From contig NC_072791.1 of the NCBI RefSeq assembly GCF_028583425.1, forward strand, positions 35,037,368 to 35,101,367: 64,000 nt of DNA, written 5' to 3'. A program made the translations under genes and the position numbers. The notes under the pieces are model-generated. The model had not been told where the DNA came from, did not search any database, and saw only the letters and a program-made list of their open reading frames with translations. Below are positions 25,001-37,000 of this stretch, piece by piece (the first letter of the stretch is position 1; each line of letters begins with the position of its first letter). This stretch comes from Eublepharis macularius. Taxonomy: Eukaryota; Chordata; Lepidosauria; Squamata; Eublepharidae.

Positions 25001-28000
25001 TAACTGCAGCCTTCCTCTAGTATTATATGGAGCAAATAGTAACTATCCCCAGGCAAATGATAGCTAAAAAGGATAGCTAATTGCTATTTTCAGGGCACTT
25101 CCATGGGAGGAAGACCCATTGAGTAGATTAGTAGGATTCTGGGGAGACCTGCTCAGGATTACTCTCTACAAGTGTTCTCAAATCCTTGGAGAATAAGATA
25201 TTAGACCATACTTTGTCATGTCTTTTAAAGGATGGGATGGGACTTTGGAGAGCAGATGTTAGTTAAAGGAGACTAACTAGCCAGCTAGATGGGTGGACTT
25301 GGTATATGTCAATTAGATATGTTCAGACCTTCCAGAAGGTAGAAGCTGTTTAATGTAAGGGGCTGAAATGAGTGATTTTAGCCTTTTAAATACGTAGCAA
25401 TTGCCTGTGAAGTTGCAAATATTTAGAAAGAGATGTGGTTTTCTTACTAACTCAGAAACACATTGGGTGAAGAGGAGATATCCATTTTTAGTAACCGTTA
25501 TTACCTTTCTCTTTGCTGTTTCTGTGGGTCGCTATAAATGGATGCTGACTAATTTCTTCCAGACAATCTCTATGGAAATACTCAGAATGGCTATTACTGC
25601 CACTCTCAGACCAGCCTAGATAGAGCCCCTCATGATTACAACGGGAGAATCCGCAATGGCAGCGTCTATAGTGCCCACAGCACCAGTTCTTTGAATAACC
25701 CACAGCACTATATGCAGCCGTCACCGATGTCCTCCAACCCAAGCATTACTGGCAGTGATGTCCTGCGACCTGATTATGTCCCCTCACACCGGCACAGTGC
25801 CCTCATTCCACCTTCTTATCGGCCTACTCCAGATTACGAGACTGTGATGAAGCAGCTTAACCGGGGAATGATGCACTCAGACAAGCAGAGTCATTCTATG
25901 AGGAACCTCAACATTGGCAACTCCTACGCCTACAGTCGGCCCGATGCCTTGGTGTACAGCCAGCCTGAAATCCGAGAACATGCTAATTTCACTTCCCCTC
26001 AGTCAGGCCACTACCCATTTAATCTAAATTACAGTTTCCACAGCCAGTCCCCTTACCCCTATCCTGCTGAAAGGCGCCTGGTTGTTGGAGCAGTGAGTGT
26101 TCCTGAGCTCACCAATGTTCAGTTGCAAGCCCAAGATTATCCTGCACCAAACATAATGAAGACTCAAGTGTACCGCCCTCCTCCTCCTTATCCTTATCCA
26201 AGACCTGCTAACAGCACTCCGGACCTTTCCCGACACCTCTACATCAGCAGCAGCAATCCAGATCTCATCACTCGCCGGGTCCACCACTCAGTCCAGACAT
26301 TTCAGGAGGACAGCCTGCCAGTTGCCCATTCCCTCCAGGAGGTGAGTGAGCCCTTAACATCAGCCCGGCATGCTCAGTTGCAGAAGAGGAACAGTATTGA
26401 GATAGCTGGGCTGGCCCACAGCTTTGAAGCCATGAGGGTTAAAGAGAGGACCATGTCAGCGTCTGCTGCAGATGTCGCCCCTCCAAAGGTTGTTCCTGCT
26501 CAGCCCATTGTTTTCCAGGAGAGAACGAAACCAGAGGAAAATGAGGAGCGAGAAGAAAATGTCAACTATGGACATAAGAAGTCTCTTTCAGACGCCACAA
26601 TGTTGATTCACAGCAGTGAAGAAGAGGAAGAGTTTGAAGAAGAAAACAAGACTCCTGCCCCTTTCTCCCCTCTCATCAATGGAAAACCCCAGCTTCCCTC
26701 TGTTCTGGGATGTTATCCTCTGGAATCTTTGCTGAACTACCCCTACAGTTCTGCTGTTGCTTCTCCTGGTCCTTTGCACATCCTTGAGCCTAAGTTGCAC
26801 ATTACTGAGACAGAGAAGAAGGTAAAAGAGGGGAATCCTGCTCCGGTCATGGCTGACACCCAGGTGCACAGAAGAGGTGACGGACTGTTGACTCCATCAG
26901 TGTCTGAGTCTGACTTAACAACATGCACAAGATACAGAATGCGAAAGGATTCAGTGAAGAAGAGACCTGTATCGGAACTTCTTTCAGGGAAGAAAAATAT
27001 AGTGGAAGGACTGCCTCCTTTAGGGGTAAGTTTTCCTGCTGAAACACCCGCTTTTATCACTTCAGTCCCTTAGCACATTTAGCCTAGTATTGTCTACTCT
27101 GACATAGCTCCCAGGATCTCAGGCAAAGGTGTGTCCTAGCCCTGCTATTCGAGGTCTTTTTTAACTAGACGTCTATGTAACTTAACAAATGACTGTATAC
27201 ATGTAAATAATGGGTTAGACCTGTGAAAAAGGTGTGTCTCTTTGGCACACCACAGGTGGCTCTTATGGGCACTGTGCCCCAGTATAACACCATTCCCATG
27301 TTCCAGGAAAGCGAGCAAGGCCATTACCCTCCTTGTAGGGCTTGTAGTCGGCAGATGATTCCCACCTTGAAACAGCTGCTGCTGCAGGGACTGGAGGACA
27401 GGTATGTTGTAAGCCCCATTTCAGGGATCGAATAAAGGGCCCATCCTCCAACAATCACCCACCCATCTGGGAGAAGAGCAAGCTGGCCACAATGGGGTAG
27501 GGCAGGTTTACCAACCATCTCTCCATGGTGGCCTCTGGGAGCTTTGGCAGTCTCGCTTTTGTACCAAATTTGTTGTGTGTTTGGTGTAAGCACATAAGAC
27601 AAACAGTAGTCATGTGACTCTGTTGGTTGATGGTAATGGCAAATGTGGCTGTGGAGTGAGTACGGCTGGATTAGATCCAAACCAGCTTTTCTACAGATGG
27701 GAAAAGGAGGGCTCCCTATCCCTCCTATGTGCTGGGTGTCATGATGCTTGCCAGTACAAAAGCCATGTGGGATGGGAGTTGTAAGTTGGGTGAGATTGAA
27801 TGAAACAGCTGGCTGGATCTAGTCCAGTAGGCTTTATTTCAAAGCTGTCTCTCTTTCCCAGTGGAGAACACTTACAGTGGAATCCAAAACAGAGTTGATT
27901 TCAATGGACTTCGGCTGGAGTAACTCTGCTCAGGATTTCACTGTTAGTGTAGTGGTTATGGTGTCAGGGAGACTGGGGAGATACAGGTTCAAATTCCTAC

Positions 28001-31000
28001 TCAGACATGAAGTTAGCAGGCCCATTCTAAGCATGCTTGCTCAGAGGTAAGATTCACTGTATTCAGTGGGGCTTACTTGTATGTTGGTGGATTGCAGCCT
28101 GGGCTAGTCATTCTATGTGAGCCTACTTTACACAGAAGTTGTGAAAATAATATGGAGAAGGAGAACTGTGTATCCCTGTCCTGAGCTCCCTGGAAGGAAG
28201 GTGTAATTCAAATGTGTATCCATGCGCTGTAGCAAGGCCACTTTAAAGGTTTCCAAATTTCTGCATGGATCTGCTTCTGAGCTGGCATTCATTTTTAAAT
28301 TACATTTATTTAGAAAATGTATTGGCTGCCTCTCGAGAGACATGGTGTAAATCAGTATGCCACAATCCTACGCATGGTTATTGCACAACGAAACCTCCTA
28401 CATGTGCAGTTGTCACAAATGACAACTTGCATGGGGACTTGATGCTAATCCCTGTACAAGGTCTCCCTTTTGCGTAGGGATTTTTGGCATGAGCAAAACT
28501 GACCTGACCTAAGAAAAATCAATCAGGATAGTTCTGCTGTCTTGAGAACGCCTCCAACTTGTTTTCATACTTTTGTTATATTAAAGAATTTAATAGCATC
28601 CATGATAATATGAATGTTCTTGTGTAATGCAGTCCCTGTGTTATAAAGCAGCAAAATGCGGCAGCAGTCTAGTTTGCTCCAAGTTTTTTCTGCCTCTGTT
28701 TCCCCAGTCTACTGAGAAGGCTTTTGTCTCAGCGATCTCCTCTTCCTTCCTTTTTAAAAAAGTGTTCATATTTTCATTTAAGGAACTCAGAAAAGCATGC
28801 ATGGTTATTTTTCCTTCCCCTCTCCAGTTAGTCACATATTGCCCCAAAAGGGAAGGTTAAGCTGAAAGACCGTCCTTGGCTCAAGGTCCCCCACTGAATG
28901 ATGTGAGAGAGTGGGAATTTGATTCCAGCGCGCCCTGCTCCAAGTCCATCCACCGTATCCATATTGGCTTTTAGTTTCTTGGAATTACTCTTTCTCTAAC
29001 AAATAGAGTCTTTTGCTGGTTTTCTTTCTGATTTTTAGTTACCTCAACAGTGAAGGAAATAGCATCTTCAAGAGCTGCTTGGTACGTGGTGGGGAGGTGT
29101 CTTTCTGTCAATCATATTTTCATGCCGTTCTTCCTTCAAGGCGGTTAGGGCAACATTCATAGCCTGCCCTTCCTCACAGCAACCCTGTGAGCTAGGCCAG
29201 TGATCGTCCATCAAACTTTTTGACGAATGGGGAACTTGAACATGGGATTCCCAGATCCTAGTCTGACACTCTGACCAATATGACATACTGTAGACAGAAA
29301 AGGATAATAAGAAATGCAGCTTCAGGAACTGCTAGTGCTGCTGACATTGCTTAAAGCAGATAATCCAAGACTCTTTATGCTCGTCCAGGGGAAGGCATAT
29401 ATGCTTTACTCCCATCTTCTTTCCTTGAAGAAGGTAGTCCCAACTGAAAGGAAGTCTCAGATGTGTCAGACTTGCAGTGCCATCCTAAGCAGGGTTGCAC
29501 ATCTCCAAGACTATTGAAGTCATGGTCTTAGTAAAGTGTAACTCCACTTAGGATGGCCCTGTCAGTCTAAGGTGTGGCATTTTCACTGCTTGGTTTTGCT
29601 TTCATGCTTTAACAGATTGCCACAGGTGGTATTTAGCCTTCAGTGGTGTGCTAAGGGTCATAAAGAACACAGAGGCATCTTTGTCCCTTTACAGAAGATT
29701 TAAAGTAACTGGACTAGGCAATGGCTTCTCTTTTCTTCCCACCCCACTTTCTTCTCTGGTGGAGCACAGCATCGCTCACTTGCACAAAACCTCTGGATTA
29801 TCCATGCCTAAACTCCTTGTCCCACAGGAATCACTGCATTATCTAATGGGCTCCTTGACATGCAGGCAAGCATGATATATGTCTGCATTCATGGCTTTAT
29901 GCCCCTGTTTTCACTAGCACTGAGGACTCTTGTCCTGCTTGCTTTTATATTACCATTCAAAGGTGGAAAATCATATCTGGAAAAAGGAAAATTGGTGTGG
30001 GAATCATAGTCTGCACTGAACACTTCGCCTGTTTCCTGATGAGTTGTACAAGTGGCTGGTGTGTCTAGTGTTGTGTATGTAATTGGTGCAATCCTAAAGA
30101 GCTGGATTTCACAGTTTTCCTCATGGGCACTGGATTTCGAATGGCCAGATATCCTACTGAGTAGAGAGAGAAATGCCAACAAAATTACCCTGATTTCTGG
30201 CTGCTGAATATTTCATTTTATTTGATCAGTTGCATACAAAGCAGTATGCCTGCTAAGATTCCGTGCAAGTAGAAATGAGACATGGAATGCAGAGAAGTTG
30301 CGAGCCAGCATGGTGTAGTGGTTAGAGTGTCAGACTACGATCTGGAAGACCCAGGTTCCCCATCCTGCCCAGAAAGCTTGTTGGGGGACCTTGGACCAAT
30401 CACACATTCTCAGCCTAACCTACCACACAGGGTTGTTGTGAGAAAAAATGGAAGAGAGAAGAACTAAGTAAGCTGCTTTTGATCCCCATTGAGGAGATAA
30501 GTGAAGTAAATAAAATAATACTACAGAATTGCTTTGCTTGCCTAAGAAACTAAGGTTTCATTTTTTTAAAAGTGTTTAGCTCTCATGATTATGAAGATAT
30601 ATGGACAATAATTGATAAATTATCATTGATAAATGACAGAAACCTGCTGAATGAGATTTCCACAGAAAGATTATAAAGAATTCTAAAAATATACTTACAG
30701 TTCATAAACTTATTCATAGATATATCAGCAAAATATTATTATTTGAGGGGGAACAGGAAAAAAGGTCAACAACTATATGTTTGCTTAGCTTATTTAAAGT
30801 CCACCCTTCTCACTGAGAGTCAAGGAAGATTACAGAGTACAGAAAGAGAAAAACAAAACAAACAAATGTAATCATACCATATGGGACATTAAATGAACAG
30901 TGCAACAGAACTAAGCACACAAAATTGAATGACAATGCATGCAACAGTGTGAACATATGATATGAAACATACAGTGCACAATGCAAATGAACCATGCGGT

Positions 31001-34000
31001 AGAACTTGGAAGATAAAATTGAATGTCAATACCAATGCAATAGGACTAGGAATACAAACTAAATGACAACTTGAAGAGCAAACTGCCCAATCTGGCCATG
31101 CAGAATGTGGAATTACAATGGTACCATGCAACGCAGTTCCCACTTCCTGCTCCCTTATGAAGGTGCCCTTCTGGACCATTCTGTTCCATTACAGATTTAA
31201 TTACGTTACAGGAATGCCCTCCTGAACATTTATTTTTTGCATACTTTGTGGAATGATAGTACTGTGTGAGCATTCCTGACCTCCTCAGGCAGGTCGTTCC
31301 ACAAGGGAGGAGCCACCACAGAGACTGTACATGAGCAGGCAGTTTAATTAAATACATTCTAATAACCCCTTTATCATATTTGATCGAGCCCAAAGATTCC
31401 AGAATTTTATAAATGAATGAGGTGTACAGTGGTCAGAAAGCAGCGATTGAGTGCCTCCCCTTTTCCTGGGCATACCTTTTTGCCTCTCAGCCATGATTAC
31501 TAGAATTTAGAATAAATTATGCAAAATAGTAAGCATATAGAAGGACTTATTTGTGGAGATGGGCACAAACTAGGGAAAAAACGAACCATGCAGTTTGTAG
31601 TTCATCATGTTTCATGAACCGTGAACTTTCACAAACTTGCCCCAGTTCGTGAACCAGTTTGTTTGGTTTGTGAAAACGTCACTTCCGGGGCAGCAGGTCA
31701 CGTCTGGGGCTGCAGAAGGCCCATTCCCCCTGTTGCCTAGGAAACTGGTTGATTGGTACCAGGCTGTCTGCAGTGATGAACTGAAAAATGAACCAAATGA
31801 ACCAGCCTAAAAGTTTGTGGTGGTTCGTCAGAAATGGCTCTAATGAACTGCCAGTTTGTGAACCACAAACTGGCTCAGTTCATGACGAATTTTGGTTTGT
31901 ATTTTGGTTCCTGCCTGCCTCTACTTATTTGGCATGAGATATTTTGATCTGTTAAGCACAGAATGCTTTTCTTTTAAAGCGTATATAAATACAGCCCTGA
32001 TAGTTGTAAAATGTATATTTTAAGAAATATTCTTACATTTTGGAAATTTCTTTGGCCAGTAGTATAGTGGTTAGACTTTTGAACTAGGACCTGTGGCACT
32101 CATGTTCAATTTGCCACTCTGCTGTGGAAGTATGGCAGCCAGGTTTTCCACAATAGTGAGAGATCTCCATGCTGGAACATCTGTTTCCTGCTGCCACTCA
32201 GTAGGGTAGCAGGAGAAAAATGAGGGGCATGAATCAGAAGTGATGTTGTCATGTCAGTGTGACATTGTAGAATTAGGGTTGCCGGATGGAGTCCAGAGAA
32301 ATCCTGGACCCCGGGGCAGGGAGAGGGAGGGAGGGCCAGTACCCACCTTAGAAATGTTTTTTGCTCCTAGTGCCTGGTGCAACATCACTGCTGAGGGGTC
32401 ACGCTACCCCACTTCCAAGACATGCAGACTGGCCAGCTACTCCTGGGCTGGGTGGGAGAGAGCAGTGAAGGCTGGGCAGCCAGGCTAACCGCCCCTGGCC
32501 GCACGCAGGAGGCTGGGTGGGCTGGCTGGCCATGCATTCCCACTCTCACCTCCTGGTGGTGACGTACAGGAGACTGGGTGAGTGGCTGGCCATGCACTCC
32601 CACCCACATCCTCTGGTGGTGGCATGCAGGAGGCTGGGTGGGCTGGTTCGCTGCTCTCTCCCACCCAGCTTCAGCGGTGATGTGCAGGTAGGTGGGTGGC
32701 GACTCACTTGCACCCACCCCCAGCAGTAGCACACGAAGCTTGTTGGGCTGGCTACACACTCCCCCAGCGGCTGCTGTGGTGGTCGGTGTGCACGAGGCAC
32801 ACTGGCAGGTGGGCTGGACAGACAAGGTGTCTAGTTTTTTAATCACATTTCCCCCAGACAGTTTTAAAAAACCCAAACTGTCCAAGTGAAAACCGAGACA
32901 CCCGGCAACCCTATATAAGATTCTAGAGTATCTTAGAGCACCCTCCAGCACAATGATGTCACTTCTGCTTGCTCCCAAAGTGATGTTGTGCCATTGACTG
33001 ACAGCCATCAGGAAGATCCCTGCCTCTTGCAGTCTCCCACCAGGTGCCAGCTCTGGACTGGCAACCCTGTGTGGAAGCTTTCTGGGTGATTTTGGGCAGT
33101 TGCACACTCTCAAGCTTACCTACATAACAATGTTGTTATGAGGATAAAAGGAGAAAGGAAAAGCCTTGGAGGAAGGTGGTGGAATTAAAACGTGTTAGAT
33201 AATGTGTGAAAAAATCCTGAGTAAACCAGCTGTATCCTAATGTCAAGGTTTATCTTCACAAGTTGCCTTGTGACACACCCATGTATGCCATCCTGAGTGC
33301 TTTGAAGATGGACAGTATAAAAATGCAATATGTAATGAAAGCAAAAAAAGAACTCCAAGCAATTTGAATGCAGGCTTTTGGCCTACCTGGCGTATTTTTG
33401 GACTATTTGCTTGTAAACTGTTCAGAAAAAAAAGTCTTTTGTCTCAAATTCTTTTCCACAAAGGTCTATTTATCATTCCTGTGAAGTTTCAAAAGCTCGA
33501 AAGTGGAATGAAGATAGACCAGGTAGAAAGAATGTTGCTTTGCTACTGCCTTCAGTGCAAAGTTATTAGCTGAGGGAGAGCAGGCCATGCTCTTTGTTTC
33601 CTCTTGTAAAGGAATGGCTGGAGGGGTTTTCTTTCTCAGCTTGAGCTCTTGACCTAGGTCCTGTCTACTGTGTGTTCATAAGTGTGTCTTGTTTCAGCAG
33701 GTCATGAAAAAGAACAGAGCTGAAGCCAAAAAAATAGGACCTTTGAAGTTAGCTGCTTTGAATGGACTGACGTTGTCTCGGCTGCCGCTGCTGGATCAAG
33801 GAAAGGAGGAACCTGCCAGGACAACCAACGATGAACGAGTAGGTTTGATATTTCCTCAGGGAGCATGTTATTAAAATTTTGTGATCTGTTTTCATGACTG
33901 CATGATCCAAATTGGTAATAAATTACTGTTTTATTACTGAGTAGCAGCATCAGCATTTGTACTCGGCTTTGATGTGTATAAGAAAAGTGCCAAACCCTGC

Positions 34001-37000
34001 TTTTTATTTTTGTTGTTTGTGTGCAGTTTTTTAAATTGTTTTTTAGAGCTGATTTGGTTTGGTAAGTGATTGAATCCAAAGGCACCCTTGTACAAGCCAT
34101 CATGGAAACTCGTTCGGAGGTAATTCCAGAGGCGTAGCCATGTTAGTTTATTGTAGAAAAATAAAGCAGGAGCTCTGAAGCACCTTCAGTTTTAACAAGA
34201 TTTACCTCCTGTATAATCTTTTGTGAGTCAGTGCTCACTTCCTTAGGTGCATGATATTTATGCTGGAATAAATGTTGTTAGTCTTTCTGGTGCCTCTGGA
34301 TTCCTGTTTAATTTTGTTGAGAGGTACAGTACAAATTCATTAAATAAAATAAACATGCATCCCCCCCCATCCTTTCTCCAGGGTGGTGGTGTACATGGTT
34401 CTTGCTCCCCATTTTATTCTCACAACAACCCTGTGAGGTAGGTGAGACTGGAGGAGTGACTTTTGCAAGGCTGCCCAGTCAGTTTCATAAGGGCAGGGGC
34501 TGTGATCGCCAAGACTTTTTTAGCTCCAACTGCAGCCCCTCACCTTTTCATCTCATACTGTGAACTCGTATTTCATTGGATCCATTCCATTTATCTGAGG
34601 TAAAAATTTCAGGGTTTTTTACTTTTAAATTCATAACTCTGTTTAGCAGTCTGTGGAGAAGAGAAAAATTTTGTGAAAAGAGTCTGATGTTCATTCTATT
34701 CTCTTTCTAGAGTAAAAGTTTGGAACAGCGGTTAGAACAAGGCATGGTGTTCACTGAATATGAACGTATCCAAAAGAAAAGGCTCACAGATGGTGAGTGT
34801 TCGATAGCCCGGCTCCCAGAAAATGCTGAACGGAACCGCTTCCAGGATGTGCTTCCTTATGATGAAACCAGAGTAGAGTTGGTCCCGACTAAGGAGAACA
34901 ACACAGGTTATATCAACGCATCCCATATTAAGGTGAGACTACAAGTAAGGTTACAAGTTGGACTGGGGTGGCCTGCATTAGTCCATTTCAGCATAAACGA
35001 AAAGGAGTATTGTGGGGCCTTAATAATTAACAGATATATTGCATAAGCTAAAGCTCATTTCATCCAATGTAGCGAATGGAGTGAGCTATAGGGTTGGCTC
35101 ACAGGTTTTTTCCACCCTCAGCGGGTCCCAGTTATGCACTTGAGCTGTAATTCTAAGTATGCTTTCCAAGTAATAATGTGGGGCTTACTTCTGAGTAAAC
35201 CTGCTTAGGGTTGGTCGTTATTGTGTGAAGATGGCCCTGTTTCTAAGCCAGAAAAGTATGATTCATCAAATTTGACAATCTTGATGATACCTTTTGGTTT
35301 TTATCAGAAGTAAGTAAGGGGAATGTTTTCAATTACCACTTCTGCCCAGCTGCTTCTATTAAAATGAGATCCAACTTGACTAAAAATGCCATAGATGGAA
35401 GTTGATCAGTGAACTCGTGGTTGCTGGTTGGTGTAGATGAGTGCTGCTAAGTTCTAACACCAACAGATACTTATTTTCCTGGGGAATGTGATCAAAATGT
35501 GATAAGATACCTGTGATACTTCCAGCATGCTATTCGCTATTCCTCAAAATTTAGATTCTACAAGACAGAAAATGCTGTGGCATGCAGCCCTGGAAAGTAT
35601 AGGCCCTTTGTGCAATGTATCCATGACATACCCAAAGCAGGTTTTGTTGAATGAGTTTTCTCAAAGGGGGTTGCCTTAAAAACTGCTGCCTTCCAAGCCC
35701 TGTTTTCTGAATGGTCTTTTAATGCACTCAAGTGTTAACATTCATGCATGTGACCAGGTGAGCTCTGGCTCCTGAAAGCTTCCGCTGCACTAAACTGTAG
35801 TCTTCAAGGTGCCATCTTTTGTCTACAGCAGAGTACATTTTGCTATCCTTCTGGAATTTAAGCTTCAAATGATTTTCATATGTATGAACTTACCCGCCAG
35901 CATTCCTTTCCCTCTGAAAGCAATGGCTGAACGTAAGAGGCAAATTATAATTTTACCTGAGGGTTTATGGACTGACCTAGGCCCAGAAAGCATCTTCTGA
36001 ACTTTCAAATTGGCACTTCCTAATTTTCCTCCCTAGAATATACTTAGCATTGTGAATTCTGCATTTCTAAGATTAAGTTTTGTGGAGATGAAAACATGCA
36101 GCATGAACAGAGTACGTAGGTTGACCTATATTGGTTGTGTGCACAGCCCATTGATGGTTATTAGCCACAATAACTAAATGGAATTTCCATGTTCAAAGGC
36201 AGAATCTTATGTGAATACCAGCGCTGAAGAGCAACAGCAAGCTTTGATCTCTGATTGTAAGCCTTCCAGGGCATCTGTGTAGCCACTGTGTGAAACATGG
36301 ACTAGATGGACTATTGGACTGACCCAGCATAGCTGCTTTTGTGTGCTTATGGTTTTCACCCAGTTCATTTTTGATCACTAAATATTGTTGTTTTCCTTTT
36401 GGCTCTTGTTTGACAAGTTAATTTACTTTCATAAAAAAAGGGTAACCATTTTTCTTGTATTTTCTCAGGTTGCTGTTGGGGGCATGGAGTGGGACTATAT
36501 TGCTACTCAAGGTCCTTTGCAGAATACGTGCCAAGATTTTTGGCAGATGGTGTGGGAACAAGGGGTTGCCATTATAGCTATGGTGACAGCAGAAGAGGTA
36601 GGTGCTTTCTTTCTTCTCCAGAAGAGAAGTCCTTGTCCTTTTAATAGCAGCAGAATTTTTCTGGAACATTCCATTTCTGAAGCTTTTCCATTCTGCGTGT
36701 TTGATGTTCCAGGAGGGCGGCCGAGAGAAAAGTTTCCGGTACTGGCCACGGCTCGGCTCAAGGCACAATACAGTGACCTATGGAAGGTTCAAAATTACCA
36801 CACGATTCCGGACAGACTCTGGTTGTTATGCAACCACAGGTCTGAAGATAAAACACCTCCTCACAGGGCAAGAGAGAACAGTGTGGCACCTACAGTATAC
36901 TGATTGGCCAGAGCATGGCTGTCCGGAGGACATAAAAGGATTTCTGTGTAAGTTTTATTCACTGACAGGTAATAACCATCAGGGATTGCTTTAAGGGAAC

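Larger units (their letters stand above)
32131..33069. mobile_element. hAT-like element inserted in a SINE, duplication TGTGGAAG
   Basis: Begins TATGGCAGCCAG and ends CTGGCAACCCTG between 8-bp duplications. It contains a further TIR element at 32275-32912. Confidence 0.75.
32052..33190 (+). mobile_element. Sauria-type SINE interrupted by nested elements
   Basis: The head ttggccagtagtatagtggt at 32052 and the body from gtggaagctttctgggtgat through acaatgttgttatgaggata belong to one SINE. It is split at the repeated TGTGGAAG (32123-32130 and 33070-33077). Confidence 0.78.
27026..33700. other. PTPN21 intron, 6.7 kb, nested repeats
   Basis: Holds a partial SINE (about 27955-28025), a reverse SINE (about 29125-29290), a MITE fragment (about 29485-29560), a forward SINE (30302-30520), a reverse LINE remnant (about 30775-31400), a hAT-like element (31554-31923) and a SINE with two nested insertions (32052-33190). 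No extra exon seen. Confidence 0.65.

Noticed and set aside
32385..33113. 242-codon frame on the - strand
   Set aside because: It runs through the minisatellite and two transposon borders, so it is not a protein gene.
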